DNA of 64,000 nt from Sphingomonadaceae bacterium (GCA_029268145.1 JAJUHA010000006.1:37203-101202), one strand, 5' to 3'. Counted from the first letter of the stretch, positions 16,687 through 25,157 are shown. The notes: generated by a model not told the origin, from the letters alone. A program made the numbers and translations.

Positions 16687-17658
16687 CTAGGCGGCGGCGA
16701 GCGCCTGCCGTTCGGTGCCGAGCAGGCGGGCGCGCGCCTCGGCATATTCGCGGGCGAGGCGGTCGACCAGCTCGGCGGCCGGGAGCACCGCCTTGACCGC
16801 GCCGATCCCCTGGCCGCAGCCCCAGATGTCCTTCCAGGCCTTGGCCTCGGTGTTGCCGCCGCTGCCGAAGTTCATGGTCGAGATGTCGCCCCGCGGGAGA
16901 TTGTCCGGGTCGAGCCCGGCGTTGCGGATGGAGGGCTTCAGATAATTGCCCCACACCCCGGTGAAGAGGTCGGAATAGACGATGTCGTCGGCGCTCGAGG
17001 CCACAATCATCTCCTTGTAGCGCTCGTCCGCGCGGGCTTCCTTCGTCGCGATGAAGGCCGAGCCGATGTAGCCGAAATCCGCCCCCATGGCTTCGGCGGC
17101 AAGCACTGCAGCGCCGGTTGCGATCGCACCCGACAGCGCGACCGGCCCGTCGAACCACTGGCGGATCTCCTGCACCAGCGCGAAGGGCGAGAGCGTGCCG
17201 GCGTGGCCGCCGGCGCCGGCTGCGACCGGAATAAGGCCATCGGCGCCCTTCTCGATCGCCTTGCGCGCGAAGCGGTCGTTGATGATGTCGTGCAGCACCA
17301 CCCCGCCGTAGGAGTGGATGGCGGCATTGACGTCCTCGCGCGCGCCGAGCGAGGTGATGATGACCGGCACCCGGTACTTCACGCAGAGCTCGAGGTCGGC
17401 GAGCAGCCGGTCGTTCGACTTGTGGACGATGAGGTTGACCGCATAGGGCGCGTCGGCCTCGGTGAGCTCGGTCGACAGGCGCTGGAGCCATTCCTCGAAC
17501 TGGGCGAGCGGCCGGGCGTTGAGGCTGGGGAAGGAGCCGATGATCCCGGCCCTGCACTGGGCGATGACGAGGTCGGGGTTGGAGATGATGAAGAGCGGCG
17601 AGCCGATGACGGGAATGCGCAGCCGGGCCTTCAGCCTCGCGGTGATCGGGTGGGTCAT
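16687..17658 (-). CDS. Nitronate monooxygenase family protein
   Basis: This is an FMN-dependent TIM-barrel enzyme of the nitronate monooxygenase / 2-nitropropane dioxygenase family, which oxidises alkyl nitronates; the cellular role is often detoxification. The 323-residue protein shows the N-terminal IPVIGSPLFIISNPDLVIAQ, the phosphate/FMN loop and catalytic His in VAAGAGGHAG, and GADFGYIGSAFIATKEA. Its start overlaps the end of the upstream flavoprotein gene by 4 bp (ATGA), so the two are translationally coupled. Confidence 0.9.
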   Translation of the reverse strand: MTHPITARLKARLRIPVIGSPLFIISNPDLVIAQCRAGIIGSFPSLNARPLAQFEEWLQRLSTELTEADAPYAVNLIVHKSNDRLLADLELCVKYRVPVIITSLGAREDVNAAIHSYGGVVLHDIINDRFARKAIEKGADGLIPVAAGAGGHAGTLSPFALVQEIRQWFDGPVALSGAIATGAAVLAAEAMGADFGYIGSAFIATKEARADERYKEMIVASSADDIVYSDLFTGVWGNYLKPSIRNAGLDPDNLPRGDISTMNFGSGGNTEAKAWKDIWGCGQGIGAVKAVLPAAELVDRLAREYAEARARLLGTERQALAAA

Positions 17659-18896
17659 GCGGCCAGTCCTTCCATCGCCTTCAGGGGCACCGACGCGTCG
17701 GCAAGCCGCTCGGGCGGAATGCGCGCACCCCGCTCGATGAGCCCCCGTCCGCCCATATACTCCTTTGCTGCGTTGATGCAGTCGAGCGCGACGAGCGCGC
17801 CAGCCCTCAGATAGGCGAGGGACCAGCTGCCCGAGCCGGGCTCGCCGCGCACCACCCGCGTGTCCGCGCCCGTCGAGAGCCCCACCGTCTGCAGCCGCGC
17901 GTCATACTGGTTCGACCAGAACCAGGGCAGCGCCCGATAGGGCGGGGCGGCCTCCCCCTCGAGGATGTGCGCGGCTGCGGCCTTCGCCATGTCGGACGCG
18001 TTCTGGACCGACTCGAGCCGGATCTCGGCGCCGCCGGCGAAGGGGTTGGCATGCAGCGCGCAATCCCCGATGGCCTGGATGCCCGGAAGCGAGGTGCGGC
18101 AATGGGTGTCGACCCGGACGCCGTTCGGGCAGTCGGCGCCGGCGGCCGCCAGCGGCCCCACCTCGGGCACCAGGCCGATGCCGGCGATGACGAGATCGGC
18201 GGCGAGCCGCTCCCCGCCGGCGAGGAGGACGGCGGTGGGCCGGCCCTCGCCCTCGATGGCGGCAACGCCGGCGCCGAGCCGGACATCGACACCATGGCTG
18301 CGGTGGAGGGCGAGCGCCCAGTCGGAGACTTCCGGCCCCGCCACCCGGGCAAGAAGCCGCGGCAGCGCCTCGACGACGGTGCCGGCGTGCCCCAGCTTCC
18401 TCAGCACCGCGGCAGCCTCGAGGCCGATGTAGCCGCCACCGACGATGACGACCCTCGGCGCATCGGCGAGCGCTGCGCGCAGGGCATCGACATCGGCGCG
18501 GGTGCGGATGACATGGGCGAGCTGGCCGCCGGGGCAGGCGAGGCGTCGGGCCTGGCCTCCGGCGGCCCAGATCAGCCGGTCGAAGCCGAACGCCTCGCCC
18601 GTGGTGGCGGTGGCCACCCGGTTGCGGACGTCGATGGCGCCAATCCGCACGCCGGTGCGGAGCGTCACCCCCCGGTCCTTCCAGAAGGCGGCCGGGCGCA
18701 GCAGCAGCCGCTCGGCCTCGCGCTCGCCGGCGAGATACTCCTTGGAGAGCGGCGGCCGCTCGTAGGGCGGGTCCGGCTCGGCGCCGACGAGCGTGACCGG
18801 CCCCGCGTGGCCGCCCTGCCGCAGCGCAAGCGCAGCCGAGGCGCCGGCCTGGCCCGCGCCGACGATGAGAACGGCAGCCCCTCGCCCGCTCATCAT
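17655..18896 (-). CDS. FAD-dependent NAD(P)H oxidoreductase, ferredoxin-reductase type
   Basis: This 413-residue flavoprotein is of the class that reduces ferredoxins for P450s and ring-hydroxylating dioxygenases. It has an FAD-binding GAGQAGASAALALRQ near the N-terminus, the family motif YERPPLSKEYLAGE, an NAD-binding VIVGGGYIGLEAA in the middle, and an FAD contact GDCALHANPF. It could serve electron transfer to the P450s at 39.9-42.3 kb, which have no reductase nearby; that is inference only. Translation may begin at either of two adjacent ATGs (18896 or 18893). It is followed by the overlapping nitronate monooxygenase gene. Confidence 0.88.
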   Translation of the reverse strand: MMSGRGAAVLIVGAGQAGASAALALRQGGHAGPVTLVGAEPDPPYERPPLSKEYLAGEREAERLLLRPAAFWKDRGVTLRTGVRIGAIDVRNRVATATTGEAFGFDRLIWAAGGQARRLACPGGQLAHVIRTRADVDALRAALADAPRVVIVGGGYIGLEAAAVLRKLGHAGTVVEALPRLLARVAGPEVSDWALALHRSHGVDVRLGAGVAAIEGEGRPTAVLLAGGERLAADLVIAGIGLVPEVGPLAAAGADCPNGVRVDTHCRTSLPGIQAIGDCALHANPFAGGAEIRLESVQNASDMAKAAAAHILEGEAAPPYRALPWFWSNQYDARLQTVGLSTGADTRVVRGEPGSGSWSLAYLRAGALVALDCINAAKEYMGGRGLIERGARIPPERLADASVPLKAMEGLAA

Positions 18897-18897
18897 C

Positions 18898-19875
18898 TCA
18901 CTCGTCGGCGAAGATCTTGACGACCGGCGCCGTGCCCTCGGTGACGGCGGCCCGGTACATGCCCGGTGCGTTCAGGGCGAAGCTCACCTGGCCCAGGGCG
19001 TCGACGACGATGACGCCGCCGTCGCCGCCCAGCGCGCCGATGTCGGCGATGACGGCGTCGGCCGCGGCCTGCGCCGTCTGGCCGCCGAAGCGGATGCGGT
19101 CGCAGATCTGGCCGGCGGCCCGCGCGCGGATGAAGATCTCGCCCGAGCCCGTGGCGGACACCGCGCAGGCGCCATTCTCGGCAACGGTGCCCGCGCCGAT
19201 CACGGGCGTGTCGCCGATCCGGCCCGGGGCCTTGCCGGTCAGCCCGCCGGTCGAGGTTGCCGCGGCAAGGTTGCCGGCCCGGTCCCGGGCGACCGCGCCC
19301 ACGGTGCCGAAGCGCAGGCGGATGTCGAAGGCGGCCGCACCCCCCTTCTGCAGCTCCTCGAGCATCCGCCGCCGCGCGGGCGTGATGAAGTGGCTGTTGG
19401 GCACCTGGGCGAGGCCATGGGCACGGGCGAACCCATCGGCCGCCGGCCCGGCCAGGAAGACGTGCGGGCCGGTCTCCATCAGCCTGCGGGCCAGCCGGAT
19501 CGGGCTTTCCGTCGTCATCACGCCGGTCACGGCGGCGGCGCGGCGCGTGGCGCCGTCCATGATGGCCGCGTCGAGCTCGGCCGTGCCGGCGCTGGTCAGT
19601 GCCGCGCCCACGCCGGCGTTGAAGTGGGGCGAGGCCTCGAGCGCCACGACCACCGCCTCGACGGCATCGACCGCCGTGCCCCCGGAGGCGAGGATGGCGC
19701 GCCCCTTCTCCAGCGCATCGGCCAGCGCCTCGCGGATCGCCGCTTCCTCGCCCGGGGCGTAGCCGCCGCGTTCGAGGGTGCCCGCGCCGCCGTGGAGCGC
19801 AAGCGCCCAGCCCGCGGCAGCTGCCGGTGTTACCATGAGCCAAGCTGCCAGCAGCGCGCCAAGCAACCGTCCCAT
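18898..19875 (-). CDS. Isoaspartyl peptidase/L-asparaginase, exported Ntn hydrolase
   Basis: This plant-type asparaginase (EcAIII-like) cleaves beta-aspartyl dipeptides and asparagine after autoproteolysis. The 325-residue precursor has a signal peptide (MGRLLGALLAAWLMVTPAAAAG), the N-terminal ALHGGAGT, and FGTVGAVARDRAGNLAAATS, where the Thr of GTVGAV is the expected nucleophile exposed by self-cleavage. The usual His before GT is Phe here. It lies 1 bp upstream of the flavoprotein gene on the same strand. Confidence 0.9.
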   Translation of the reverse strand: MGRLLGALLAAWLMVTPAAAAGWALALHGGAGTLERGGYAPGEEAAIREALADALEKGRAILASGGTAVDAVEAVVVALEASPHFNAGVGAALTSAGTAELDAAIMDGATRRAAAVTGVMTTESPIRLARRLMETGPHVFLAGPAADGFARAHGLAQVPNSHFITPARRRMLEELQKGGAAAFDIRLRFGTVGAVARDRAGNLAAATSTGGLTGKAPGRIGDTPVIGAGTVAENGACAVSATGSGEIFIRARAAGQICDRIRFGGQTAQAAADAVIADIGALGGDGGVIVVDALGQVSFALNAPGMYRAAVTEGTAPVVKIFADE

Positions 19876-19985
19876 CGCATCTCCCCTTCGGCCATGATGG
19901 TGCGGCTAGAGGCGGGCGCGCCGGCGCGCAACTGCCAGCCCGGCGTTGACCGCCCGCGCGCCCCGCGCTACGGCCCTCGCCTCCC

Positions 19986-20062
19986 GGCGGGGTAGCTCAG
20001 TTGGTGAGAGCGCAGGATTCATAACCCTGAGGTCGCGGGTTCAAATCCCGCCCCCGCTACCA
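19986..20062 (+). tRNA. tRNA-Met (CAU), integration site of the adjacent element
   Basis: The cloverleaf is complete: acceptor GGCGGGG/CCCCGCT, anticodon stem-loop around TTCATAA, T arm GCGGGTTCAAATCCCGC, and encoded CCA. The 7-bp acceptor has G1-U72 wobble, and the anticodon stem has an A31-C39 mismatch (CAGGA with CCCTG). The shape matches elongator Met tRNA of alphaproteobacteria. Its 3' half is repeated at 25255-25303, marking it as the attachment site. Confidence 0.95.
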
Positions 20063-20063
20063 G
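20015..20063 (+). repeat. attL: 49-bp direct repeat in the 3' half of tRNA-Met
   Basis: The 49 bases from GGATTCATAACCC to CTACCAG are identical to 25255-25303. The repeat spans the anticodon arm to one base past CCA, the classic site used by P4/phage-type tyrosine integrases; the tRNA stays intact at this end. Confidence 0.93.
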
Positions 20064-20539
20064 CAACACATTGGGGAAAAACGAAAAGGTCTGACTCCCA
20101 AAGTGGCGAAACCGGCAGAACCTGGGTCCTGGGTAACAGATTGGGTAACGGGTGCCGCCGATGGCTGCGAAGAACGCCTGCGCGGCGCCGCCGGGCTGGC
20201 GCGGTCCCAGGTTCCTGATAGCGTGACGAGCGACACGGCCTGAGAGACGGGAACGGCTTGCAACCGCGCTTCACGGGCTTCTGAGCGGCCCCAGGAGGGG
20301 GGGGAACGTTCTGGCGCGGCCGGCTGGAAACCGGCGGCCCCCCGTTTGCGTGATGAAAGGGAGTTTTGAGCTTTTTGGAGAGTGTCCGCTAGAGCCGCCA
20401 GGCCCGCCAGGCCGTTGGAAAGGCTGGGGTCTTCAGGGTCGCGACCCCGCCAGGGCACCCGCCAGGGCACCCGCCGGAGCCGCCCGGGAGCCGGTTTCGT
20501 TCGGCAAATCGGGCCATTTCGGCCCGCGAACGGACGGGA
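20064..20539. other. Left end of the integrative element, no convincing gene
   Basis: This 476-bp stretch lies between attL and the primase stop. It contains two GGGTAAC sites, a degenerate iteron block (20386-20410: one CCGCTAG and two CCGCCAG at 9-bp steps), and a tandem GGGCACCCGCCA duplication near 20455-20475. Open frames here have no start signals or recognisable domains. Confidence 0.5.
20131..20149 (+). promoter_or_regulatory. Two GGGTAAC direct repeats near attL, candidate integrase/excisionase arm sites
   Basis: GGGTAAC occurs at 20131-20137 and 20143-20149, at a 12-bp step, about 70-85 bp inside attL. The same heptamer occurs as an inverted pair near the opposite end of the element (25144-25157). 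Recombinase or AlpA binding is inferred from this symmetric placement. Confidence 0.4.
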
Positions 20540-21445
20540 TCAGCGCCGCTTTTCCTCGACCAAATCCGCGAGGTCGCGGCCCTCCGCCGTGGGCCGGATC
20601 AGCTCGGCATGCCGGCCCGCCTCGGCGTAGCGCTGGCAGGCCCTGTTCGCCGCTTCGTGGCCCGTGGCGTCATTGTCGGCATAGATGCGCAGGAACTCGA
20701 TGCCGGGCAGGATCGGGAACCGCGCCAGCCCCCCGGCCGACAGCGCTACCCAGACGGGAAGCCATGGTTGCCACAGCAGCGCGGCAAGGCCGGTCTCGAT
20801 CCCCTCGGCCAAAGCAAGGCCGGTCTCCACCGCCTCGTCAGGCGAGAGCATCACCACGCCCTCGCGCGCCTCGCCCAGCATCATCTTCGGCAGCTTCGCG
20901 CCGTCCGGCCCGCGCGCCCGCTCCCCGGCGGGCGTCAGGGGCGTGCGATGCACCCCCTGCGGCCTGCCCGTCACGGCATTGCGGATCAGCCCCAGCATCG
21001 CGGGATGCCGCTCGGTTCTGAACGGGCATGCCGGATGATAGCGCAGCGCCGCCTGCGTCTCGGCCGGAAGGCCAAGCCCGCGCCGCCTGAGATAGGCTTC
21101 TACGGGCGAGCCTTCGACCGGCTGGGCCTCGCGCCACAGCCGCGCCCAGTCGCCAGAGGGCCGGCGCGGCTCGGGGGCAAGGCGTCGCACCGACCGGGGC
21201 CGGGCGGCAGGCGCGCAGCCGCCCGCCTCCAGCCAGCGCGCGGCATCGGCAGGGCCGCAGCCCAGCACCCGCTGCACCAGCGCCAGCATGCCGCCGCCAT
21301 GCCCGGCCTCGTGGTCGAACCAGACCTCCCGCGCCACATCCACGGAAAGCGAACCCCGCGCGCCGTAGCGCCATTGCGCCCCCCGGCTCAGCGCCCGGTT
21401 GGGCTCACCAAGCAGGGCGCGAACCGCAGATTCGCTCTCAAGCAT
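20540..21445 (-). CDS. Toprim-domain primase of the integrative element
   Basis: This 301-residue protein resembles phage/ICE-type primases with a DUF7146-like N-terminal part and a C-terminal Toprim domain. LALAEGIETGLAALLWQ carries the Toprim Glu and LRIYADNDATGHEAA the DxD motif. The middle segment GLGLPAETQAALRYHPACPF is typical of such proteins. There is no helicase domain; the neighbouring DUF3631 ATPase may supply it. The iteron array begins 18 bp upstream of its start, so priming at that array is a natural hypothesis. Confidence 0.88.
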   Translation of the reverse strand: MLESESAVRALLGEPNRALSRGAQWRYGARGSLSVDVAREVWFDHEAGHGGGMLALVQRVLGCGPADAARWLEAGGCAPAARPRSVRRLAPEPRRPSGDWARLWREAQPVEGSPVEAYLRRRGLGLPAETQAALRYHPACPFRTERHPAMLGLIRNAVTGRPQGVHRTPLTPAGERARGPDGAKLPKMMLGEAREGVVMLSPDEAVETGLALAEGIETGLAALLWQPWLPVWVALSAGGLARFPILPGIEFLRIYADNDATGHEAANRACQRYAEAGRHAELIRPTAEGRDLADLVEEKRR

Positions 21446-21463
21446 CCGCTGGGTCCTCTGGGG

Positions 21464-21754
21464 CCGCTAGGCCCGCTAGGGCCGCTAGAGCATTGAAATG
21501 GCTCGGCTTTTTCAGCATCCAAGACGCTAGGCAGTCCGCTAGACCCGCTAGGTAACTGAGATCGTTAGGAAAAATGGCGCTGACGGGCGATTGCGCGGCA
21601 CGTCCCCGGGTCGCATCCGCCAGGCCGGGCCACCGAAGGCGCAAAAAAAGCACGTGTTTCCAATGCTCTAGCGGCCCTAGCGGACTGCCTAGCGGTTTGC
21701 GTCCAAGATTCATAAACAAAATCAAGCACCTAGCGGCCCTAGCGGCCCTAGCGG
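21464..21754. repeat. Two-armed iteron array, candidate replication origin of the element
   Basis: CCGCTAG-type heptamers occur on the left at 21464, 21473, 21482, 21524 (variant ACGCTAG), 21536 and 21545. The inverse CTAGCGG occurs on the right at 21668, 21677, 21689, 21730, 21739 and 21748. Most are spaced at 9 bp with unit CCGCTAGGS. The arms share a longer inverted repeat (CCGCTAGAGCATTG at 21482 against CAATGCTCTAGCGG at 21661). Between them lies a unique core (21552-21660) with short A-runs. It occupies the only large gap inside the element, between primase and ATPase genes. Confidence 0.75.
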
Positions 21755-21760
21755 ACTTTT

Positions 21761-22921
21761 TCATGGGAGGTAGCGCGCCCAGGCGTCGGTGAAGTGCGCA
21801 CGCCGGAACCCCCGCGCGTTGCGGCCGCCCGCCCACAGCTGGGCGGAGCGGATCGCGTAGGGCGCCAGCAGGGCCGCCAGCTTCTGGGCCGTGAGCGGCT
21901 TGCCGCGCAGGTCGCCCCATGGGGCCTCGTCGATGCCAGTCAGGGCGGCCAGCAGGTCGGCGGTTGGCATCTCGTGCCGGCCGGCGGAGTCGAAAACCCC
22001 CCGGATGTCCGCCAGGAGCCGCACGCCAAGGCTTTGCGGGGCCTCGGCGGCCTTGGCGATGAAGTGCACCGCCGCCGCCCGCGCCCGTTGGGGCCAGTCG
22101 CCACCGGCGAGATCGGCCAGGATGACGAGTGGCTCCCAGACGTCGGCGGCCCGGTCCACCACGCCGGGGGGCAACTCCGGCCGCATCGCGGCCGCGCGTT
22201 CCTCCAGCGGCTCCGCCCATGCCGCGAGGCGATCCCGGACGGCGTGCAGCGCGCGCTCGTCATCGCGCGGCCGGTAAGGCTGCACCTCCTCATCTCCGCG
22301 CCGCCGCCGCATCGGGATCACGATGGCGCGGCTGCGGATCGTGTCCGGCAGGTTGCCAAGCCCGGCCAGCGCCACGGGGGCGAAGCACGGGATCTCCTCG
22401 GTCTCGACGCGCTTGCCGACGATCACGCAACGGCCGGCAACCGCGCCCCTCCGATAGCCCGCGTTGAGCGCGGACCGCAGCGCCTCGGTCTCGGGGGTCG
22501 CCTTGCCGCCGAAGATCGCATCCGCCTCGTCCATCAACACGGTCGGCGGCCCGTCATCGGCCGCAATCCGCCGCAGGAGGTAGGCCGAGGTTGCGCTGAA
22601 GGCGTGCAGCGGCCTTGGCACCAGGCCGGCGAGGATTTCAAGCGCACGGGTCTTGCCAGAGCCCGGCTCGGCCGAGAGAAGCGCCAGCCGTGGCGTCGTC
22701 TCGAAGCCCGGCAGCAGGTGGCAATGCGCGGCCCAGAGCGCCGCCGCGACCGCCGCCTCCGGGCTGGGCCACGCCACGAACCGGCAAAGCGCCGCGTGGG
22801 CCTCGTCGAGCGGCCGGCCGGAGACGCCAGCGCGGGCCGTCGCGGCGGGCCGGAAGACCTCCACCGCTAACGCGCAGGGGTCGATGTCGAGCGGCGGGGC
22901 GGGCACGTTCATCGGCGTCAC
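21761..22921 (-). CDS. DUF3631-domain ATPase/helicase-like protein of the element
   Basis: The 386-residue protein has Walker A in LLSAEPGSGKTRALEIL (about residues 80-96) and Walker B in TVLMDEADAIFG. An arginine-finger-like RSRAIVIPMRRR and a DUF3631-type C-terminal region (RGVFDSAGRHEMPTADLLAAL) follow. Such proteins replace the helicase half of P4-alpha-like replication proteins in actinobacterial and proteobacterial elements. GTG 22921 overlaps the alpA stop (GTGA); an ATG at 22912 is the alternative start. Confidence 0.85.
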   Translation of the reverse strand: MTPMNVPAPPLDIDPCALAVEVFRPAATARAGVSGRPLDEAHAALCRFVAWPSPEAAVAAALWAAHCHLLPGFETTPRLALLSAEPGSGKTRALEILAGLVPRPLHAFSATSAYLLRRIAADDGPPTVLMDEADAIFGGKATPETEALRSALNAGYRRGAVAGRCVIVGKRVETEEIPCFAPVALAGLGNLPDTIRSRAIVIPMRRRRGDEEVQPYRPRDDERALHAVRDRLAAWAEPLEERAAAMRPELPPGVVDRAADVWEPLVILADLAGGDWPQRARAAAVHFIAKAAEAPQSLGVRLLADIRGVFDSAGRHEMPTADLLAALTGIDEAPWGDLRGKPLTAQKLAALLAPYAIRSAQLWAGGRNARGFRRAHFTDAWARYLP

Positions 22922-23121
22922 GCCTCTTCACCCCGAGGCCAGCGGCGCCCATCGATGCGCGACGCAATCCACCCCTCCACCTCGTCGGCCGGCCAGGCGA
23001 CGGCGCGCCGGCCGATCTTGACGGGCGGCGGGAAGTCGCCGCAGCTCATCGACCGGTAGAGGCCTGCCCGGCTCAGGCCGGTTTGTTCGAGAACCTGTTG
23101 AAGCCGAACGAGTTTTCGCAT
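22918..23121 (-). CDS. AlpA-family DNA-binding protein (excisionase/regulator)
   Basis: The 67-residue winged-helix protein has the AlpA pattern: MRKLVRLQQVLEQTGLSRAGLYR, then DFPPPVKIGRRAVAWPADEVEGWI. In P4-like elements AlpA activates integrase transcription and promotes excision. ATG 23121 was chosen because GGAG lies at the right distance; a TTG at 23133 in frame is less likely. It overlaps the ATPase start by 4 bp. Confidence 0.9.
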   Translation of the reverse strand: MRKLVRLQQVLEQTGLSRAGLYRSMSCGDFPPPVKIGRRAVAWPADEVEGWIASRIDGRRWPRGEEA

Positions 23122-23209
23122 GACCGTCTCCAATCTTCAGGGACGGCCTGAAAAACTATGCACAAAACCGTTCGGTGCAACACATATAAACCTGCCCGCC
23201 CGGCTGAGA

Positions 23210-23815
23210 TTAAAATGTGCTGTTGCGGTTTGGGCTAGGAAACTCAGGCTCCTCTTCAAGCCGCTCCAAGGCTTTCGCCAGAACCTGCGCTTCGCGGCTG
23301 AACCGGATGCCAGCGTAGCGATTCAGGGTCCGAAAGATGACGAAAAGCGGACCGGTCGTCCTGGCGTTCACATCGAAGTTCTGGTGCCGCAGCTCCCGGG
23401 CGAGGGCATTCACGCGCCGGTCCGTCTCTGAGGGAGGGCGCCCGGCGGTCCCGGGCGGTAGCTTCTTCTCTGCGGACAGGGTCATAATCTTAACCTGTTT
23501 CAGGGCCCGTCGCAGTTTCAGCACCGGGTCGGAACCATGGGCGAGCGGGACCCAGTAAAGCGCCGTCGCGGCCGGGTCGGACAGGGCTTCCAGCTGCCGC
23601 TCGAGGCTCTCGATGGCGTTGCTGAGGCTGCGCAACTGCGCCAAGGCCTCCGATGGGCTCGCATCCGCAACTTCCGCCTCGAAGACCCCGATGCCCCACC
23701 ATGTCTCTGCGAGATGGAGTATTGGCCCGATTTGCAGCTCCCTGGGGAGCTTGCCATCGGCCTGTAGGCCTTCGAGTTCCCGCGCGAGATCGGCCAGCGG
23801 TTCCTCGACCGTCAC
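23210..23815 (-). CDS. Unknown protein of the integrative element
   Basis: The 201-residue protein begins at GTG 23815, which overlaps the integrase stop (GTGA), so it is coupled to the integrase. It is mostly helical (EALAQLRSLSNAIESLERQLEAL suggests a coiled coil) with a mixed middle part (TAGRPPSETDRRVNALA, FVIFRTLNRYAGIRF). I recognise no family. Base composition is somewhat less GC-rich than the core genes around it. A regulator or accessory recombination role is possible but unsupported. Confidence 0.7.
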   Translation of the reverse strand: MTVEEPLADLARELEGLQADGKLPRELQIGPILHLAETWWGIGVFEAEVADASPSEALAQLRSLSNAIESLERQLEALSDPAATALYWVPLAHGSDPVLKLRRALKQVKIMTLSAEKKLPPGTAGRPPSETDRRVNALARELRHQNFDVNARTTGPLFVIFRTLNRYAGIRFSREAQVLAKALERLEEEPEFPSPNRNSTF

Positions 23816-25078
23816 GCGGGCCTCCGGTGGATTGGCAGCACCTTGGCGCCCGGTCGCCCGTCGAGGATGCGTGAAAGTTCCTCGGCCCAGCGCGCAAGCG
23901 CGTGCCGCTTCTCGGATGCGTAGGCGTGGCGTTGATAGGTGCCCACGATCCCGGCGCGGGTGCCGCTCACGTGATTGAGCACCGCTTCGACAACCGTAAC
24001 CCCGACGCCAAGGGCCTGCATGCGGGTGGCAGCCGTCCGGCGGAGGTCGTGCGGGCGGAAGGGCGCCGGGGTTGCGCCAAGTTCGGCCGCCATGGCTTTC
24101 ACGAGGCGCGGCCAGGCTTTCGAGAACCCCGACACAGGGCGCGACCTCAAAGGATCATCTCCGGCGCGATGCAGTCGCGTTGCGGGGAAGATGAGCGTGC
24201 CCTCCAGCCGCGGCAGGCTGGCGAGGATGTCCATCGCCGGGCCTGAGAGGGGCACAAAATGTGCGCGGCCGTTCTTCGACCGGTCGGCGGGGATGGTCCA
24301 GGAATCGCCCTCGATCTCGGCCCAGGAAGCGCCGAACACTTCTCCCCGCCGAGTGGCAGTCAGGAGCTGCAACTGGAACCCCGGGCCCCAGGGCCAGCCG
24401 ATGACATCGCAGGCGCGCCAGAAGGCGACGAGCTCGGCGTCGTCGAGCACCCGGTCGCGCGGCGGCGCGAGCGGTGGGCGCATCGCATCCCGCGCCGGGT
24501 TGCCAGGCATGTCATCCAGCATCGGCAGCGCCCAGCTGAAGAAGGCGGAGAGCACCTGTTGCACGTGTCGGCCTTCGCGCAGTCGTTCCCGGCCGGGTTC
24601 GCCATAGGCGACATCCTCGACGAGCCGCGAGACATCGGCGCGGGTGATGGTCTCGACGCGGCGATGGCCGAGCGCCGGGAGGATCCACTTGCGCCCGCGC
24701 CGCTCGATCTCGCCAGCCGAGCGGAGGCGGCCGCGAACGGCCCGGATGAGGTAGAGCTCCCACCATTCCGCAAGGGTCCGCGCCTTTGAAGCGCTGCCCG
24801 CGCGGCGTTCCGAGGCACGGCGGGCGGCCGGGTCACGGCCAGCCGCAATGTCGGCGAGGGCTGTTCTCGCCCGGTCGCGGGCCCGGGCGAGCGTGAGTGT
24901 CGGATACCGGCCGAGGGTCAGGTTCACGGGCTTGCCGGCGATTCGCGTGCGCAGCGTGAAGGTCTTGCTCCCCGAGGGCCCAACGCGGATGCGGAGCCCG
25001 GGAACGAGAGCGTCTGGCACTTCGATCCTGCCCGAGGCGGGGGGCTTTGAGGCCAGCAATCTTGGCGTCAGTCAGCAT
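23812..25078 (-). CDS. Tyrosine integrase of the element, 5' end frameshifted at a six-G run
   Basis: The integrase has an N-terminal arm-binding DUF4102-type domain (GLRIRVGPSGSKTFTLR, LGRYPTLTLARARDRA), a core-binding SAM-like domain, and a catalytic domain with the first Arg in LLTATRRGEVFG, HDLRRT, LNHVSG and the nucleophile Tyr in GTYQRHAY. ATG 25078 with a GGGGGAG site gives the family N-terminus MLTDAKIAGLKAP, but that frame is lost at the C6 run (25039-25044 as G on the plus strand). Removing one base joins it to the rest (KAPASGRIEVPD). The uninterrupted frame has only a TTG at 25059 as a start. It is either a mutation, a slippage site or a sequencing error. Confidence 0.88.
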
Positions 25079-25143
25079 CGCGTCTCCCCCGCCACCCGGC
25101 CACCGAGGCCCTCGGCGAGGAGCGCAGGATTCCTGCTGAACCT

Positions 25144-25157
25144 GTTACCCGGGTAAC
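25144..25157. promoter_or_regulatory. Inverted GGGTAAC pair near the right end of the element
   Basis: GTTACCCGGGTAAC is a perfect 14-bp palindrome made of two GGGTAAC heptamers, about 100 bp inside attR and 66 bp upstream of the integrase ATG. The heptamer recurs near attL. It could serve recombination or control integrase expression. Confidence 0.42.

Noticed and set aside
20057..20470. 137-codon frame in the left end of the integrative element
   Set aside because: It covers part of the tRNA repeat, the GGGTAAC sites and iteron-like repeats, and its translation is low-complexity; more likely cis-acting DNA.
21464..21754. CRISPR array
   Set aside because: The repeated unit is only 7-9 bp with no regular 30-40 bp spacers, and no cas genes are present.
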